DNA of 22,284 bases from Tritrichomonas musculus (taxonomy: Eukaryota; Parabasalia; Tritrichomonadida; Tritrichomonadidae): the NCBI GenBank assembly GCA_039105265.1, contig JAPFFF010000460.1, forward strand, positions 1 through 22,284, written 5' to 3'. Positions 1 to 7,800 of this stretch are shown here, one piece after another. A program made the translations under genes and the position numbers. Below the pieces are notes generated by a model that saw only the letters and a program-made list of their open reading frames with translations, did not search any database and was not told the origin of the DNA. How positions within the stretch are numbered: the stretch's first letter is position 1; every line of letters starts with the position of its first letter.

Positions 1-1
1 A

Positions 2-391
2 TTGACCACTCAATTGACCTATCTTCAGAATAAATTGAAATATAAACCGTTACTGAATAGTTCACATTCGGCTGCTTCTTATTCTGCATCGAATTTGATG
101 ATCCAGAAAGAAATTTATCGAGGACTCAGAATTTTGAATATCGTTGCACCGCCGCCAAATTTGTCGTTGAGCAATTTGACGAAGTTCTTGGTAGACTCGC
201 TGAAGCCACAACCAATTTTACGTCTACAGAGAAGAATTGGCGATATTATTATTAATCCTGCCTCAGCTCAAGAGAACTACCTCCAGTCATACCAAATTTT
301 TGTTGATTCAGATGAAGATGAAGAAATAAGTTCGTCACTGATTGACAAACAATCAACAGATTCAGCAATTTCTTTGTTGAAGAAAGCTTAA
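2..391 (+). CDS. 3' end of an unrecognised protein-coding gene (partial)
   Basis: The frame is open from the window edge to a TAA at 389-391. No ATG is needed at the edge, so the start lies upstream and 129 codons are visible. I recognise no domain. The visible part has a Ser-rich stretch, a proline cluster (VAPPPN) and a hydrophilic acidic tail (DSDEDEE) ending LLKKA. There is no membrane segment. Base composition is clearly less AT-rich than the rest of the window (for example GCACCGCCGCC), which suggests a conserved single-copy gene rather than one of the multigene families around it. The stop is embedded in CTTAAAG, so a TAAA poly(A) signal overlaps it, as trichomonads are known to do. 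Coding status is fairly sure; function is unknown. Confidence 0.6.
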   Translation: MTTQLTYLQNKLKYKPLLNSSHSAASYSASNLMIQKEIYRGLRILNIVAPPPNLSLSNLTKFLVDSLKPQPILRLQRRIGDIIINPASAQENYLQSYQIFVDSDEDEEISSSLIDKQSTDSAISLLKKA

Positions 392-471
392 AGCTTAACC
401 ATTGAAAAAAATTGTTTAAGTTAATAATGTTAATAAAATTTATTTATAAAATATTTTAATTTTTTTTTTTT

Positions 472-1185
472 TTATTTGAAAGGATAAGAAATCATATTTT
501 TTTTAGAGTACAATCACTGAAAATATCAATTCTTTCTGGCTTTGCAGATGAATGAATCTGTTAATATAGGTTTGACCTCCAATTGTCTCTACGGATGAGG
601 AACTGGTTATTTGCGGGAATGAGGTGCAAAAACTGAAAGCATTTCTCCTCATGCAAAAAAACTGCAAGTTCAGATGATTCAATCATGACTGAATCATTAC
701 TTGAATGAGAGAAGGTCAAAAAGTGAAAGTTGAATCTTACATTAAGGAAACAAATGAATAAATCATTATTTCAACAGGTGAAATAAATTTCTTAAATGCA
801 CCACCCTTAATTGAGATCACGAAATTTTTCGTGCTCACTTTATCTTTTTGATTCTTATTTTTCATGAATTTTTCTCTGGACCTTCATACCACCTAATCAG
901 CATCAAGCAAAGTCGAGGATAGGAATTTTTATAAATGCCTCTTAATTTTCATTAACGGTGGTGCATTTAAGGAATTTTTTAGGAATTGATATTTGGACTA
1001 GTCTAGAACAATTATTAAAATGAATGAATTTTGGAAGTCCTGACAGATGGACGAGTATATTTCAGAGAAATTATAAATAATTTTTATTTAGTCAATAAAT
1101 AAAAAATGCTAAAAAAATTTGAATGAATTTTTTAAGTCCTCAGGTCAATGTACTTTAACAAGTCTACTTTTTGGCTTTGATTCAT
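472..1185 (-). pseudogene. Remnant of a BspA-like LRR gene, paralogue of the 1873-4527 gene
   Basis: Three pieces of this copy can be matched to the intact neighbour. The 3' end reads YPFK-stop, like PYSFK-stop of the 1873-4527 gene, with a TAAA at the stop. At about 575-625 the minus strand still reads NAF-SFCTS-QIT-SSV-TIG, a decayed 23-residue LRR. At 1185 an ATG opens MNQSQK, matching MSQSQK of the neighbour, but closes after 17 codons. Most of the body is missing and the rest is out of frame. A terminal-inverted-repeat insert (786-985) lies inside. It is a dead copy in the same orientation as its intact relative, left by tandem duplication. Confidence 0.7.
786..985. mobile_element. Small MITE-like element with terminal inverted repeats
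   Basis: The ends carry inverted copies of CTTAAATGCACCACC: left at 791-805, right as GGTGGTGCATTTAAG at 957-971. The match extends to about 22 of 24 bases. The roughly 200-bp interior has no coding capacity. It includes a block at about 886-918 that resembles the GC-rich core of the 1334-1517 element, differing mostly by G-to-A and C-to-T changes. The element sits inside a BspA remnant. Its structure fits a non-autonomous DNA transposon; no clear target duplication was found by eye. A structured RNA gene is the alternative. Confidence 0.5.
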
Positions 1186-1333
1186 CAATAAAATAGAAAG
1201 TTTAAGAACTTTTCAAAAGAAATTAAATTATATAAAAAAATAGGTACTACTTAACCAAAAGAGACTTTTTGTAAGGGTATTCAAAAATTGAAAGAAAATA
1301 TTTTTTTCTCTCAGTTATTTTTATTTTTATTTT

Positions 1334-1517
1334 TGAGAAAATTAAAAAATAAAATTATTTTTAATCTTTTTATATTTTTACATAATTTTTACCGAGGCTA
1401 CATACCGCCTAGCGGGCGTCGAGCGAAGCCGAGACCCCGTGGCTGGCGGTAAGAATCGGTAAAAATTATGTACCATAAAAAGATTTAAAAATATTTTTAT
1501 TTTTTTATATTTTCTCA
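1334..1517. mobile_element. Palindromic element: about 60-bp inverted arms around a GC-rich hairpin core
   Basis: The left arm (1334-1395) and right arm (1456-1517) are inverted copies of each other with few mismatches. They share TACATAATTTTTACCGA and its complement next to the centre, and TGAGAAAA at the outer ends. The core, 1396-1455, is strikingly GC-rich for this window and folds on itself: TACCGCC pairs with GGCGGTA, GGG with CCC, and TCG-A-GC with GC-CGA around a GAA loop. It has no reading frame. The best reading is a foldback or MITE-like element. A structured non-coding RNA or a cruciform-forming site is possible. Confidence 0.5.
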
Positions 1518-1648
1518 GATAAATCATTTAGAAAATTAGATAAGTCCAATTATAAATGATTTATATAAAAAAGAAGAATGTATTAATGATTTTTGGAATC
1601 CAAAATTGAATGAAAATTTAGGGAAAAGAGCGAGTAAAAAATGCTACC

Positions 1649-1755
1649 AAGATTTTAAAAGATAAGAAATTGTATTGAATTTCAAATTTTCTTGAAAAAT
1701 CATGTTGTTGTTCTGCTTAATAATATATTTCAAATAATCAGAGATATATTTAAAT
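1649..1755. repeat. 3'-flank direct repeat, copy 1
   Basis: This block of about 105 bp begins GATTTTAAAAGATAAG and ends AATAATCAGAGATATATTTA. It recurs with small differences at 4806-4913. Each copy lies about 120-170 bp past the 3' end of a minus-strand BspA-LRR gene (1873-4527 and 5081-6025). The pair therefore marks the two genes as products of a duplication that included downstream DNA. Confidence 0.7.
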
Positions 1756-1872
1756 TTATTTTAATGATAATATAAATTATTATTTGCTTAAAGCAAGTTG
1801 CTTTGCTTTGAATTGTTTAATAAATCTTGAATACTATGTACTTAAAATTATAGAAAGATCAAATACATGATT

Positions 1873-4527
1873 TTATTTGAAAGAATAAGGAAGTATATCT
1901 TGTATTAAAGGACATCCTTCAAAAATACCATATCCTTCAGGCTTCACTGAATAAGGAATCGTTATTTTGGCGAGCATGGTGCAATTTTGAAAAGCACATC
2001 CTTTAATTGATTTTACAGATGAAGGGATTTCTATTTGAGTGAGTGAAGCACAATGACTGAAAGCGTTTTCTCTAATTAATGTTACTGAAGATGGAATTGT
2101 CACTTGCATGAGAGAAGTGCAATTCTTGAAAGTGGAATCGTAAACTGTGGTTACAGATGAAGGAATCGTTATTTGAAGCAGTGAGTAGCAATCCTCGAAT
2201 GCACTACTCCAAATTGAGGTTACAGATGATGGAATATTTATTTGCGCGAGTGATGTGCAAAGACGAAAAGCATTAGATCCAATTGATGTCACAGAAGGCG
2301 GAATTGTTACTTCAGCGAGTGAGCTGCATTCATAGAAAGTACCACTTTCAATAGAAGTGACTGAAGATGGAATTATTATTTGTGTAAGTGAAGTACATCT
2401 AGAGAAAGTACCACTTTCAATAGAAGTTACAGAAGGTGGAATCATTATTTGTATTAGCGAGGTGCATTCAGAGAAAGTAGAACATCCAATTGACGTAACA
2501 GAAGATTGAATCGTTACTTGGCTAAGTGAAGAACAAAAATAGAAAGCACTTCCCCCAATTGATGTCACAGATTTTGGAATTATTATTTGCTTGAGTGAAG
2601 AACACCGATAGAAAGCATATTTTCCAATTGATGTTACAGAAGATGGGATTGTTATTTGAACTAGCGAAGAACATTCATAAAAAGCACTCTCACCAATTGA
2701 TGTCACAGATGATGGAATATTTATTTGTGTGAGAAAACAGCAATGATCAAAAGCATGATCTTCAATCGAAGTAACAGAAGATGGAATTGATATTTGAGAA
2801 AGTCTAGAACAATTATAAAATCGATATTTGTTAATGCTTGTAATATTGCTATTTAGTTTAGAAATAAGTGTATTCAAAATATTGTTGAAAACATTTTCGT
2901 CAAGTTCATGATATTGAATATTTATTGAAAAATAATTATTTTCTTGAGTATCATTTTGATAAAAGATTTTGAACATAATATTAACTTTGTTTGTTAAATT
3001 TGGTGATGATTTTTTAGTATCAAAAATTGTTTGTGCTATTGAATTAAAAGATTTTGATTGATAATCGAGTTCAATTGAGAAATATTCATAATTTTTAACT
3101 AAATTCACAAACATTGTATGCAAATCATTATGATTACATAAATATTCAACATCATCGACAGATAAAGATGGATGATCAATATTATCTAAAACAAATTTGA
3201 TTTCTGAATCAAAATCACCATTTTCAGTGGAATTTGTTTGTTTTTGATTAAATAAACAAGAATAAATATCATGAATACATAATATTCTTTGAATCATTTT
3301 ATTGTTTTTATATTGAATTGAAATATCTTTGCATTTATCTTTTTCTTTTTCTTTTTCTTTTCCTTTTGAAATGATAGATTTGAAGAATTCTTTTCTTGTT
3401 GTTTCGTCGAGTTCTTTGATTTCACAATTGTTCATCAAAAAGCAAAGAATTCGTTCAATATTAATAATATTATGATGATTAATAATTTTTTTATTTTCTT
3501 CTTTCATTCGTTCATTCTCTTTTTGAAGAATTTCGAGTTGTTTCTTGTTTTCTTCTTTGATCTGTTCAAATTCATTATTCATTCGATTCATTCGTTCTTC
3601 ATATCTTCTTTCAATTTCTTCAATTCGTTTTTTTTCTTCTTCCTTAATTTCTATCAATTCTTTCTTTTGCTTTTCAAATTCTTTCTTCATATCTTCAAAT
3701 AAATATTTGATTTCTTCTTTCTGTTTATTCATTTCACTCGTTACTTCAGTCGTCGTTTTAAGAAGTGTCGAATTTATCATGTTGAAATCAAATTGATCTG
3801 AATAATCTTTGAGGAGACGATTCATAACTGAAATGTTTTCTTTATGGAAATCAATGTTGTTGAATAAAATTGATGCATCTTTCCCATATTTATCAATCGC
3901 TTTGAATAAAAAATTGATGATTTTTTGGCTTTGATTTGTTTGATTATTTTCATAATAATTATGAATGATTCGATATAAAACAGGAATTGGAAGTGACAAC
4001 ATCTCTTCTTCTTTTCCTCCTTCCTCTTCTTCAATATATTTACAAATGTTTTTTGAAATGATTTTTTCTTCATTATTTGTATCAATCTCATTCATTCCAT
4101 TCACTTTGTTTTCTGTAATTTTTTTCATTCGAATTTTGAATAAAAGTGTTTGAAAAACAAGTTCTTCTGAATGTTCTTCAATATATTCATTGGTGATATT
4201 CGTCAGTGATGGATAGTCATATTTGATTGATAAATAATTCAGATGAATGACTGACGAATTGTTGACTTGAAATGGTTTATTTGAACAACTTAATATAAAT
4301 GTTTCAATCGTTTCTTCGTGAATATCTAATACTGATTCATCATCATTCAAGAGTTGAATTAATTCAATATTTTCATATTTATTTTTATTTTTATAAAAAT
4401 AATTTGAATTCATCACGAGAACATCGAAATTGATGATATATTTCTTCCCTTTATAAACGAAATACTTATTATTTTGTATTGTTGTATTTTTAATACAAAA
4501 TATTTTTCCTTTTTGGCTTTGACTCAT
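1873..4527 (-). CDS. BTB-like / coiled-coil / BspA-type LRR protein
   Basis: An intact 884-codon gene. The frame extends one TTG further upstream, but the ATG at 4525-4527 (MSQSQKGKIFC) is the sensible start. Residues about 15-260 resemble the BTB/BACK-like N-terminal region common in trichomonad LRR and ankyrin proteins (YIINFDVLVMNSNYF; later LPIPVLYRIIHNYYENN). Residues about 265-355 form a long charged coiled coil rich in K and E. Residues about 360-570 are a linker of unknown fold. Residues about 575-884 carry about 14 LRRs of the 23-residue BspA/TpLRR type, ending ILPYSFK. No signal peptide or membrane segment is visible, so I infer a cytoplasmic adhesion-family relative or scaffold rather than an exported protein. 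The stop overlaps TAAA. The next copy upstream (5081-6025) shares the C-terminal repeats and ending. Confidence 0.9.
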   Translation of the reverse strand: MSQSQKGKIFCIKNTTIQNNKYFVYKGKKYIINFDVLVMNSNYFYKNKNKYENIELIQLLNDDESVLDIHEETIETFILSCSNKPFQVNNSSVIHLNYLSIKYDYPSLTNITNEYIEEHSEELVFQTLLFKIRMKKITENKVNGMNEIDTNNEEKIISKNICKYIEEEEGGKEEEMLSLPIPVLYRIIHNYYENNQTNQSQKIINFLFKAIDKYGKDASILFNNIDFHKENISVMNRLLKDYSDQFDFNMINSTLLKTTTEVTSEMNKQKEEIKYLFEDMKKEFEKQKKELIEIKEEEKKRIEEIERRYEERMNRMNNEFEQIKEENKKQLEILQKENERMKEENKKIINHHNIINIERILCFLMNNCEIKELDETTRKEFFKSIISKGKEKEKEKDKCKDISIQYKNNKMIQRILCIHDIYSCLFNQKQTNSTENGDFDSEIKFVLDNIDHPSLSVDDVEYLCNHNDLHTMFVNLVKNYEYFSIELDYQSKSFNSIAQTIFDTKKSSPNLTNKVNIMFKIFYQNDTQENNYFSINIQYHELDENVFNNILNTLISKLNSNITSINKYRFYNCSRLSQISIPSSVTSIEDHAFDHCCFLTQINIPSSVTSIGESAFYECSSLVQITIPSSVTSIGKYAFYRCSSLKQIIIPKSVTSIGGSAFYFCSSLSQVTIQSSVTSIGCSTFSECTSLIQIMIPPSVTSIESGTFSRCTSLTQIIIPSSVTSIESGTFYECSSLAEVTIPPSVTSIGSNAFRLCTSLAQINIPSSVTSIWSSAFEDCYSLLQITIPSSVTTVYDSTFKNCTSLMQVTIPSSVTLIRENAFSHCASLTQIEIPSSVKSIKGCAFQNCTMLAKITIPYSVKPEGYGIFEGCPLIQDILPYSFK

Positions 4528-4586
4528 CAATAATAAAAAAATAGAAAGTTTAAGAACTTTTCAAAAGAAATTGAATTATATAAAAT
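4528..4586 (-). promoter_or_regulatory. Conserved 5'-flank block of the BTB-like/LRR gene
   Basis: The roughly 58 bases before the ATG, including AGTTCTTAAACTTTCTAT read on the minus strand, are almost identical to the block before the dead start at 1185 (1186-1237). A canonical trichomonad initiator (TCA-Y-W) is not obvious. Conservation next to a start codon makes it a candidate core promoter and 5' leader, but simple shared ancestry of the duplicated segment would look the same. Confidence 0.3.
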
Positions 4587-5080
4587 AATTAATTCTTATT
4601 TATCTCATAAATTTATTCTAGATAACCAAATAATTAATATTTTTTAATTAATATAATAACATTTTATTGTAAATTATATATAATAATATAAATATACAAA
4701 TGAAAATATATAGTTATTGCATCAATAATTATATATAAAATTTGAAAATAAAATTTTCATTTTGAGAAGAAATTGTTAATCCAATAAATTTGAGGGAAAA
4801 AATAAAAAGATTTTAAAAGATAAGAAAATATACATAATTTCAAATTTTCTTGAAAAATCATGATGTTGTTCTGCTCAAAAATATATTTCAAATAATCAGA
4901 GATATATTTAAATTACTTGTTTTGCTTTTATACTTGTATAAATAAATGTCTATCAATTTTAATCTGAAATCTAATGAAAAATAAATCAAATTAATCGATC
5001 AAAAATCATTTAATGAAAAAATAAACATTATTTAAATCAAAATTGAAAAAAATTTTATTTGAATTAAAATTAATAAGTAA
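4587..5080. other. AT-rich spacer with a 3'-flank repeat
   Basis: The only structured item is the second copy of the 3'-flank repeat at 4806-4913. The rest is A/T-rich spacer, with TAAA signals just past the stop of the 5081-6025 copy. No gene is visible. Confidence 0.5.
4806..4913. repeat. 3'-flank direct repeat, copy 2
   Basis: This matches 1649-1755 over about 105 bp, including TTTCAAATTTTCTTGAAAAA and CAAATAATCAGAGATATAT. It lies downstream of the 5081-6025 BspA copy as copy 1 lies downstream of the 1873-4527 gene. Confidence 0.7.
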
Positions 5081-6025
5081 TTACTTTTGTCTGAAAGATG
5101 AAGGAAGCATATCTTGTATTAAAGGACAATCATAGAAAATATAACGGCCTTTTGGTCTCACCGATGAGGGAATCGTTATTTTTGAGAGCATACAGCAATG
5201 TTCAAATGCTTCTTCTTCGATTGACTCTACAGATGATGGAATTGTCACTTGTTTGAGAGAGATGCAATTTGAGAAAGTAGATTCTTTAATTATGGACAAG
5301 GATGAAGGGATTGTTATTTCAACGAGGGAATAACATTCTTTAAAAGCTCTCCGTCCAATTGAAGTCACAGATGAAGGAATTGTTATTTGCTTGAGAGAAG
5401 TGCATTGATGAAAAGCTTCATCTCCGATTGAGGTCACAGAAGATGGAATTGTTACTTGTATGAGGGAGGTGCAATACCTGAAAGAACATTTGCTAATTGA
5501 AGTCACAGATGAAGGAATCCTTATTTCAACAAGTGAGTAGCATTTTTCAAATACACTCTGATCAATTAAAGACACAGATGATGGAATTGTTATTTGTGCC
5601 AGTGAGATGCATTCATTAAATGTGCTACTCCCAATTGAAGTCACAGATGATGGAATTATTACTTGTGCGATGGATTTGCAATGATAAAAAGCACTGTATC
5701 CAATTCTGGTCACTGAAGATGGAATCATTACTTGTGTGAGTGAGGTGCATTCGTCTAAGGAACCACTTTCAATTGATGTTACAGAAGATGGAAATTCTAT
5801 TTGAGTAATCGATGTACAATGAGAGAAAACATATTCTCCAATTGATGTTACAGAAGTCGGAATTATTATTTGTTTGAGTGAGGTACATTGATAGAAAGCA
5901 TATTTTCCAATTGATTTCACAGAAGATGGAATCGTTATTTGCACTAGCGAAGAACAATACTGGAAAGCCCTCTCTCCAATAAAAAAGGTTAATAAAAGAA
6001 GAAGAATTATTAGAATTCTAAACAA
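5081..6025 (-). pseudogene. 5'-truncated BspA-type LRR gene copy
   Basis: An open frame of about 314 codons encodes some 13 LRRs of the 23-residue type (CTSLKQIIIPTSVTSIGEY and variants). It ends PLIQDMLPSSFRQK, closely like the end of the 1873-4527 protein, so it is a paralogue. The frame stays open upstream to about 6094 through an A-rich run but contains no ATG before the first LRR. The Leu/Ile-rich stretch just before the repeats (RILIILLLLLTFF) could pass for a membrane segment, yet it starts from a TTG and runs into the low-complexity tract, so it is probably fortuitous. The BTB-like and coiled-coil parts are missing. Alternatives are a missed 5' exon or an assembly break. The repeats themselves are undamaged, so truncation is recent. 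Confidence 0.65.
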
Positions 6026-6116
6026 CTTTTTAGCCAGTATCTTTTTATTTATTTTAAGAAAATAAATAAAATAAAAAAAAAAAAAAAAAAAGATTTAAAA
6101 TTAACATTGTAAAAGT

Positions 6117-6195
6117 TTAAATATGATTCAATTGAAATATTGAATTCATTGTTTGGTGATTTGTTCCTATTTTAAGAACTTGTTCACAAAATGGA

Positions 6196-6251
<56 letters not shown>

Positions 6252-7711
6252 TCTTAGAACACGTGATCTATGTCATGCATGCAGTTTCTTAAACATTTGT
6301 GAAAAAATATCGTCCTGGAAGGATTTCATTAAAATTGCTCATATCGCTCCTCCCAATGAAAATATTGTTGGAAGAATATATGTTAATGTTTTGAGTGTCT
6401 GATTTACTTTCTTTTTATATTTTTGACATGTAATTCATATTTTTATTATTGTCAAGATCTGGTGATTCAAATGCGATACTTTGAATTCCTGATAATGATG
6501 AAAATCCTTTAAATATACTGCCACTGATTGAATGGCCAACCATGAATATTGATTCACTTGTGAAGTTCAGTTGCTTTAAAATATTTTCAAGTATTTTAAT
6601 TTCATGTTTTGATGTGACATCAAAATAAAACAGATGCTGATTAAACTATTCAATTTTGTGAAAAACATGTTTCTTGGTGCGTCAAAAAATGAATACAAAG
6701 GCAAGAAATTTTCTAAAATGCTTGGAGCGAATTTTTGACAGATTGTTTGAATATAAAGCCCAAATCCCCATTTATCTTCATATGAGCCACCTACAATGTA
6801 ATTCGTGCCTGACCAAAATTCTCCTTCTTCTGTTATAAATGATGGTTCAATTATCATATTTTCATCAACATTAATTTGATATCTTTCAAATCCTTTAATG
6901 TCAGAATAATCATCTTTGTTTTTATATTCAATTGACCAATAAGATTGAGTGAATTCATTCCATTCTGTTTCACATTCCTTTTCTCCTTCTTCTTCCTTTA
7001 TTTATATAATTATCTCTGTCAATTATTTCATTCTCTTGTTTATTTTCTTCTAAACCTTGATTCTTTCGTTTTTGTATAATTTCTATCTTTTTTTCATTGA
7101 AATTGATAATAAAAACTTGCATTCATGATAAATCGAAATATAAGGAAGCTCAAAAATAATTGACAATGTCATAAAAATTTAAGGCGCCATTATATAAAAT
7201 ATTAGAATTATAAAAACAAGAAAAACGCCTTCAAAAAACGAAATATCAATTATTAACTTTGAATATTTGTTAACTCGATTTATATAATTGAAATTTTTCT
7301 CTAGAGATTTTTTATAAAAAAGAAGATTAAAAATATTTTTTTGTAAAATCGGCAAGATCTAAATAAACCTTTTATACTAGAAATGTAATCGCTGACACTG
7401 TAATAGAAAAGTAGAAATAACACAAAAAATAATCCAAAATCAGAAATATTTGCCAAAATAGATATAATTGCATTGATTGTTGTCTTATTGAATAAAGAAA
7501 TCCATTCATAGAAAATTAAATTGAGTGTTAAATGTGAAATTCCTGAAAATGCAAAATAATAAATAATATTTTTCTTCGATCGATCTAATTGATTATCTCC
7601 AAATTTTAAGCAGCAAGACAAAGATGGAGGGTTTGAAAACATGGAAAAATTTTGTCTAGTCATCAAAACTATCAGTGATGAACACCACCGTGATACATAT
7701 TTCTTCTTCAT
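6117..7711 (-). pseudogene. Multi-pass membrane lipase (class 3-like, alpha/beta hydrolase), broken
   Basis: Homologous reading shifts among minus-strand frames but stays collinear. From ATG 7711 comes a membrane-rich part: IIYYFAFSGISHLTLNLIF, then a second segment near LFFVLFLLFYYSV, then FLVFIILIFYIMAP in the next frame. After a basic/acidic linker come GFERYQINVDENM and WSGTNYIVGGSYEDKWGFG (about 6720-6900), then in another frame FMVGHSISGSIFKG (about 6505-6545). Here GHSIS-G is the GxSxG nucleophile elbow of lipases. Beyond an in-frame stop the match continues (FNEILPGRYFF, ETACMT). After a 50-nt homopolymer it ends YIPFCEQVLK and stops at 6117. I count about seven or eight lesions (frameshifts at about 7315, 7100, 7000 and 6640; stops at about 7187, 6415 and two near 6290). 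This organisation is that of trichomonad membrane lipases of about 500 residues. It starts 89 bp from the divergent 7801 gene. Confidence 0.7.
6201..6250. repeat. 50-nt poly(T) tract (poly(A) on the lipase coding strand)
   Basis: An uninterrupted run of 50 T. It falls between two collinear pieces of the broken lipase, where the coding strand reads SKT-K on one side and YIPFCEQ on the other. It therefore looks like expansion of a short lysine-codon A-run rather than a poly(A) tail. An assembly or sequencing length error is possible. Confidence 0.8.
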
Positions 7712-7800
7712 TAAAAATTGAAAGAAATATAGGAATTAAATTGAATCACCAATTCAAAAAATTAATTTTGACAGAATTGAAATAATAAAATTGCTATAAA

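Larger units (their letters stand above)
1186..1872. other. Spacer between BspA copies
   Basis: 1186-1237 repeats the 5' flank of the 1873-4527 gene. 1334-1517 is the palindromic element. On the plus strand about 1555-1665 has a short open stretch ending CYQDFKR-stop that reads like protein, but it lacks a start and has no family I recognise. 1649-1755 is one copy of the 3'-flank repeat. Nothing else is supportable. Confidence 0.5.

Noticed and set aside
3472-4153. Several short plus- and minus-strand frames over the coiled-coil part of the BTB-like/LRR gene
   Set aside because: Low-complexity F/S-rich or K-rich shadows of the K/E-rich coding strand.
5940-6025. Signal-peptide or membrane segment (RILIILLLLLTFF) before the 5081-6025 LRRs
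   Set aside because: It needs a TTG start and continues upstream into A-run-encoded Phe codons, so the hydrophobicity looks accidental.
6196-6402. Plus-strand frame beginning with a poly-Phe run
   Set aside because: The start is created by the poly(T) tract. The opposite strand carries the lipase C-terminal homology instead.
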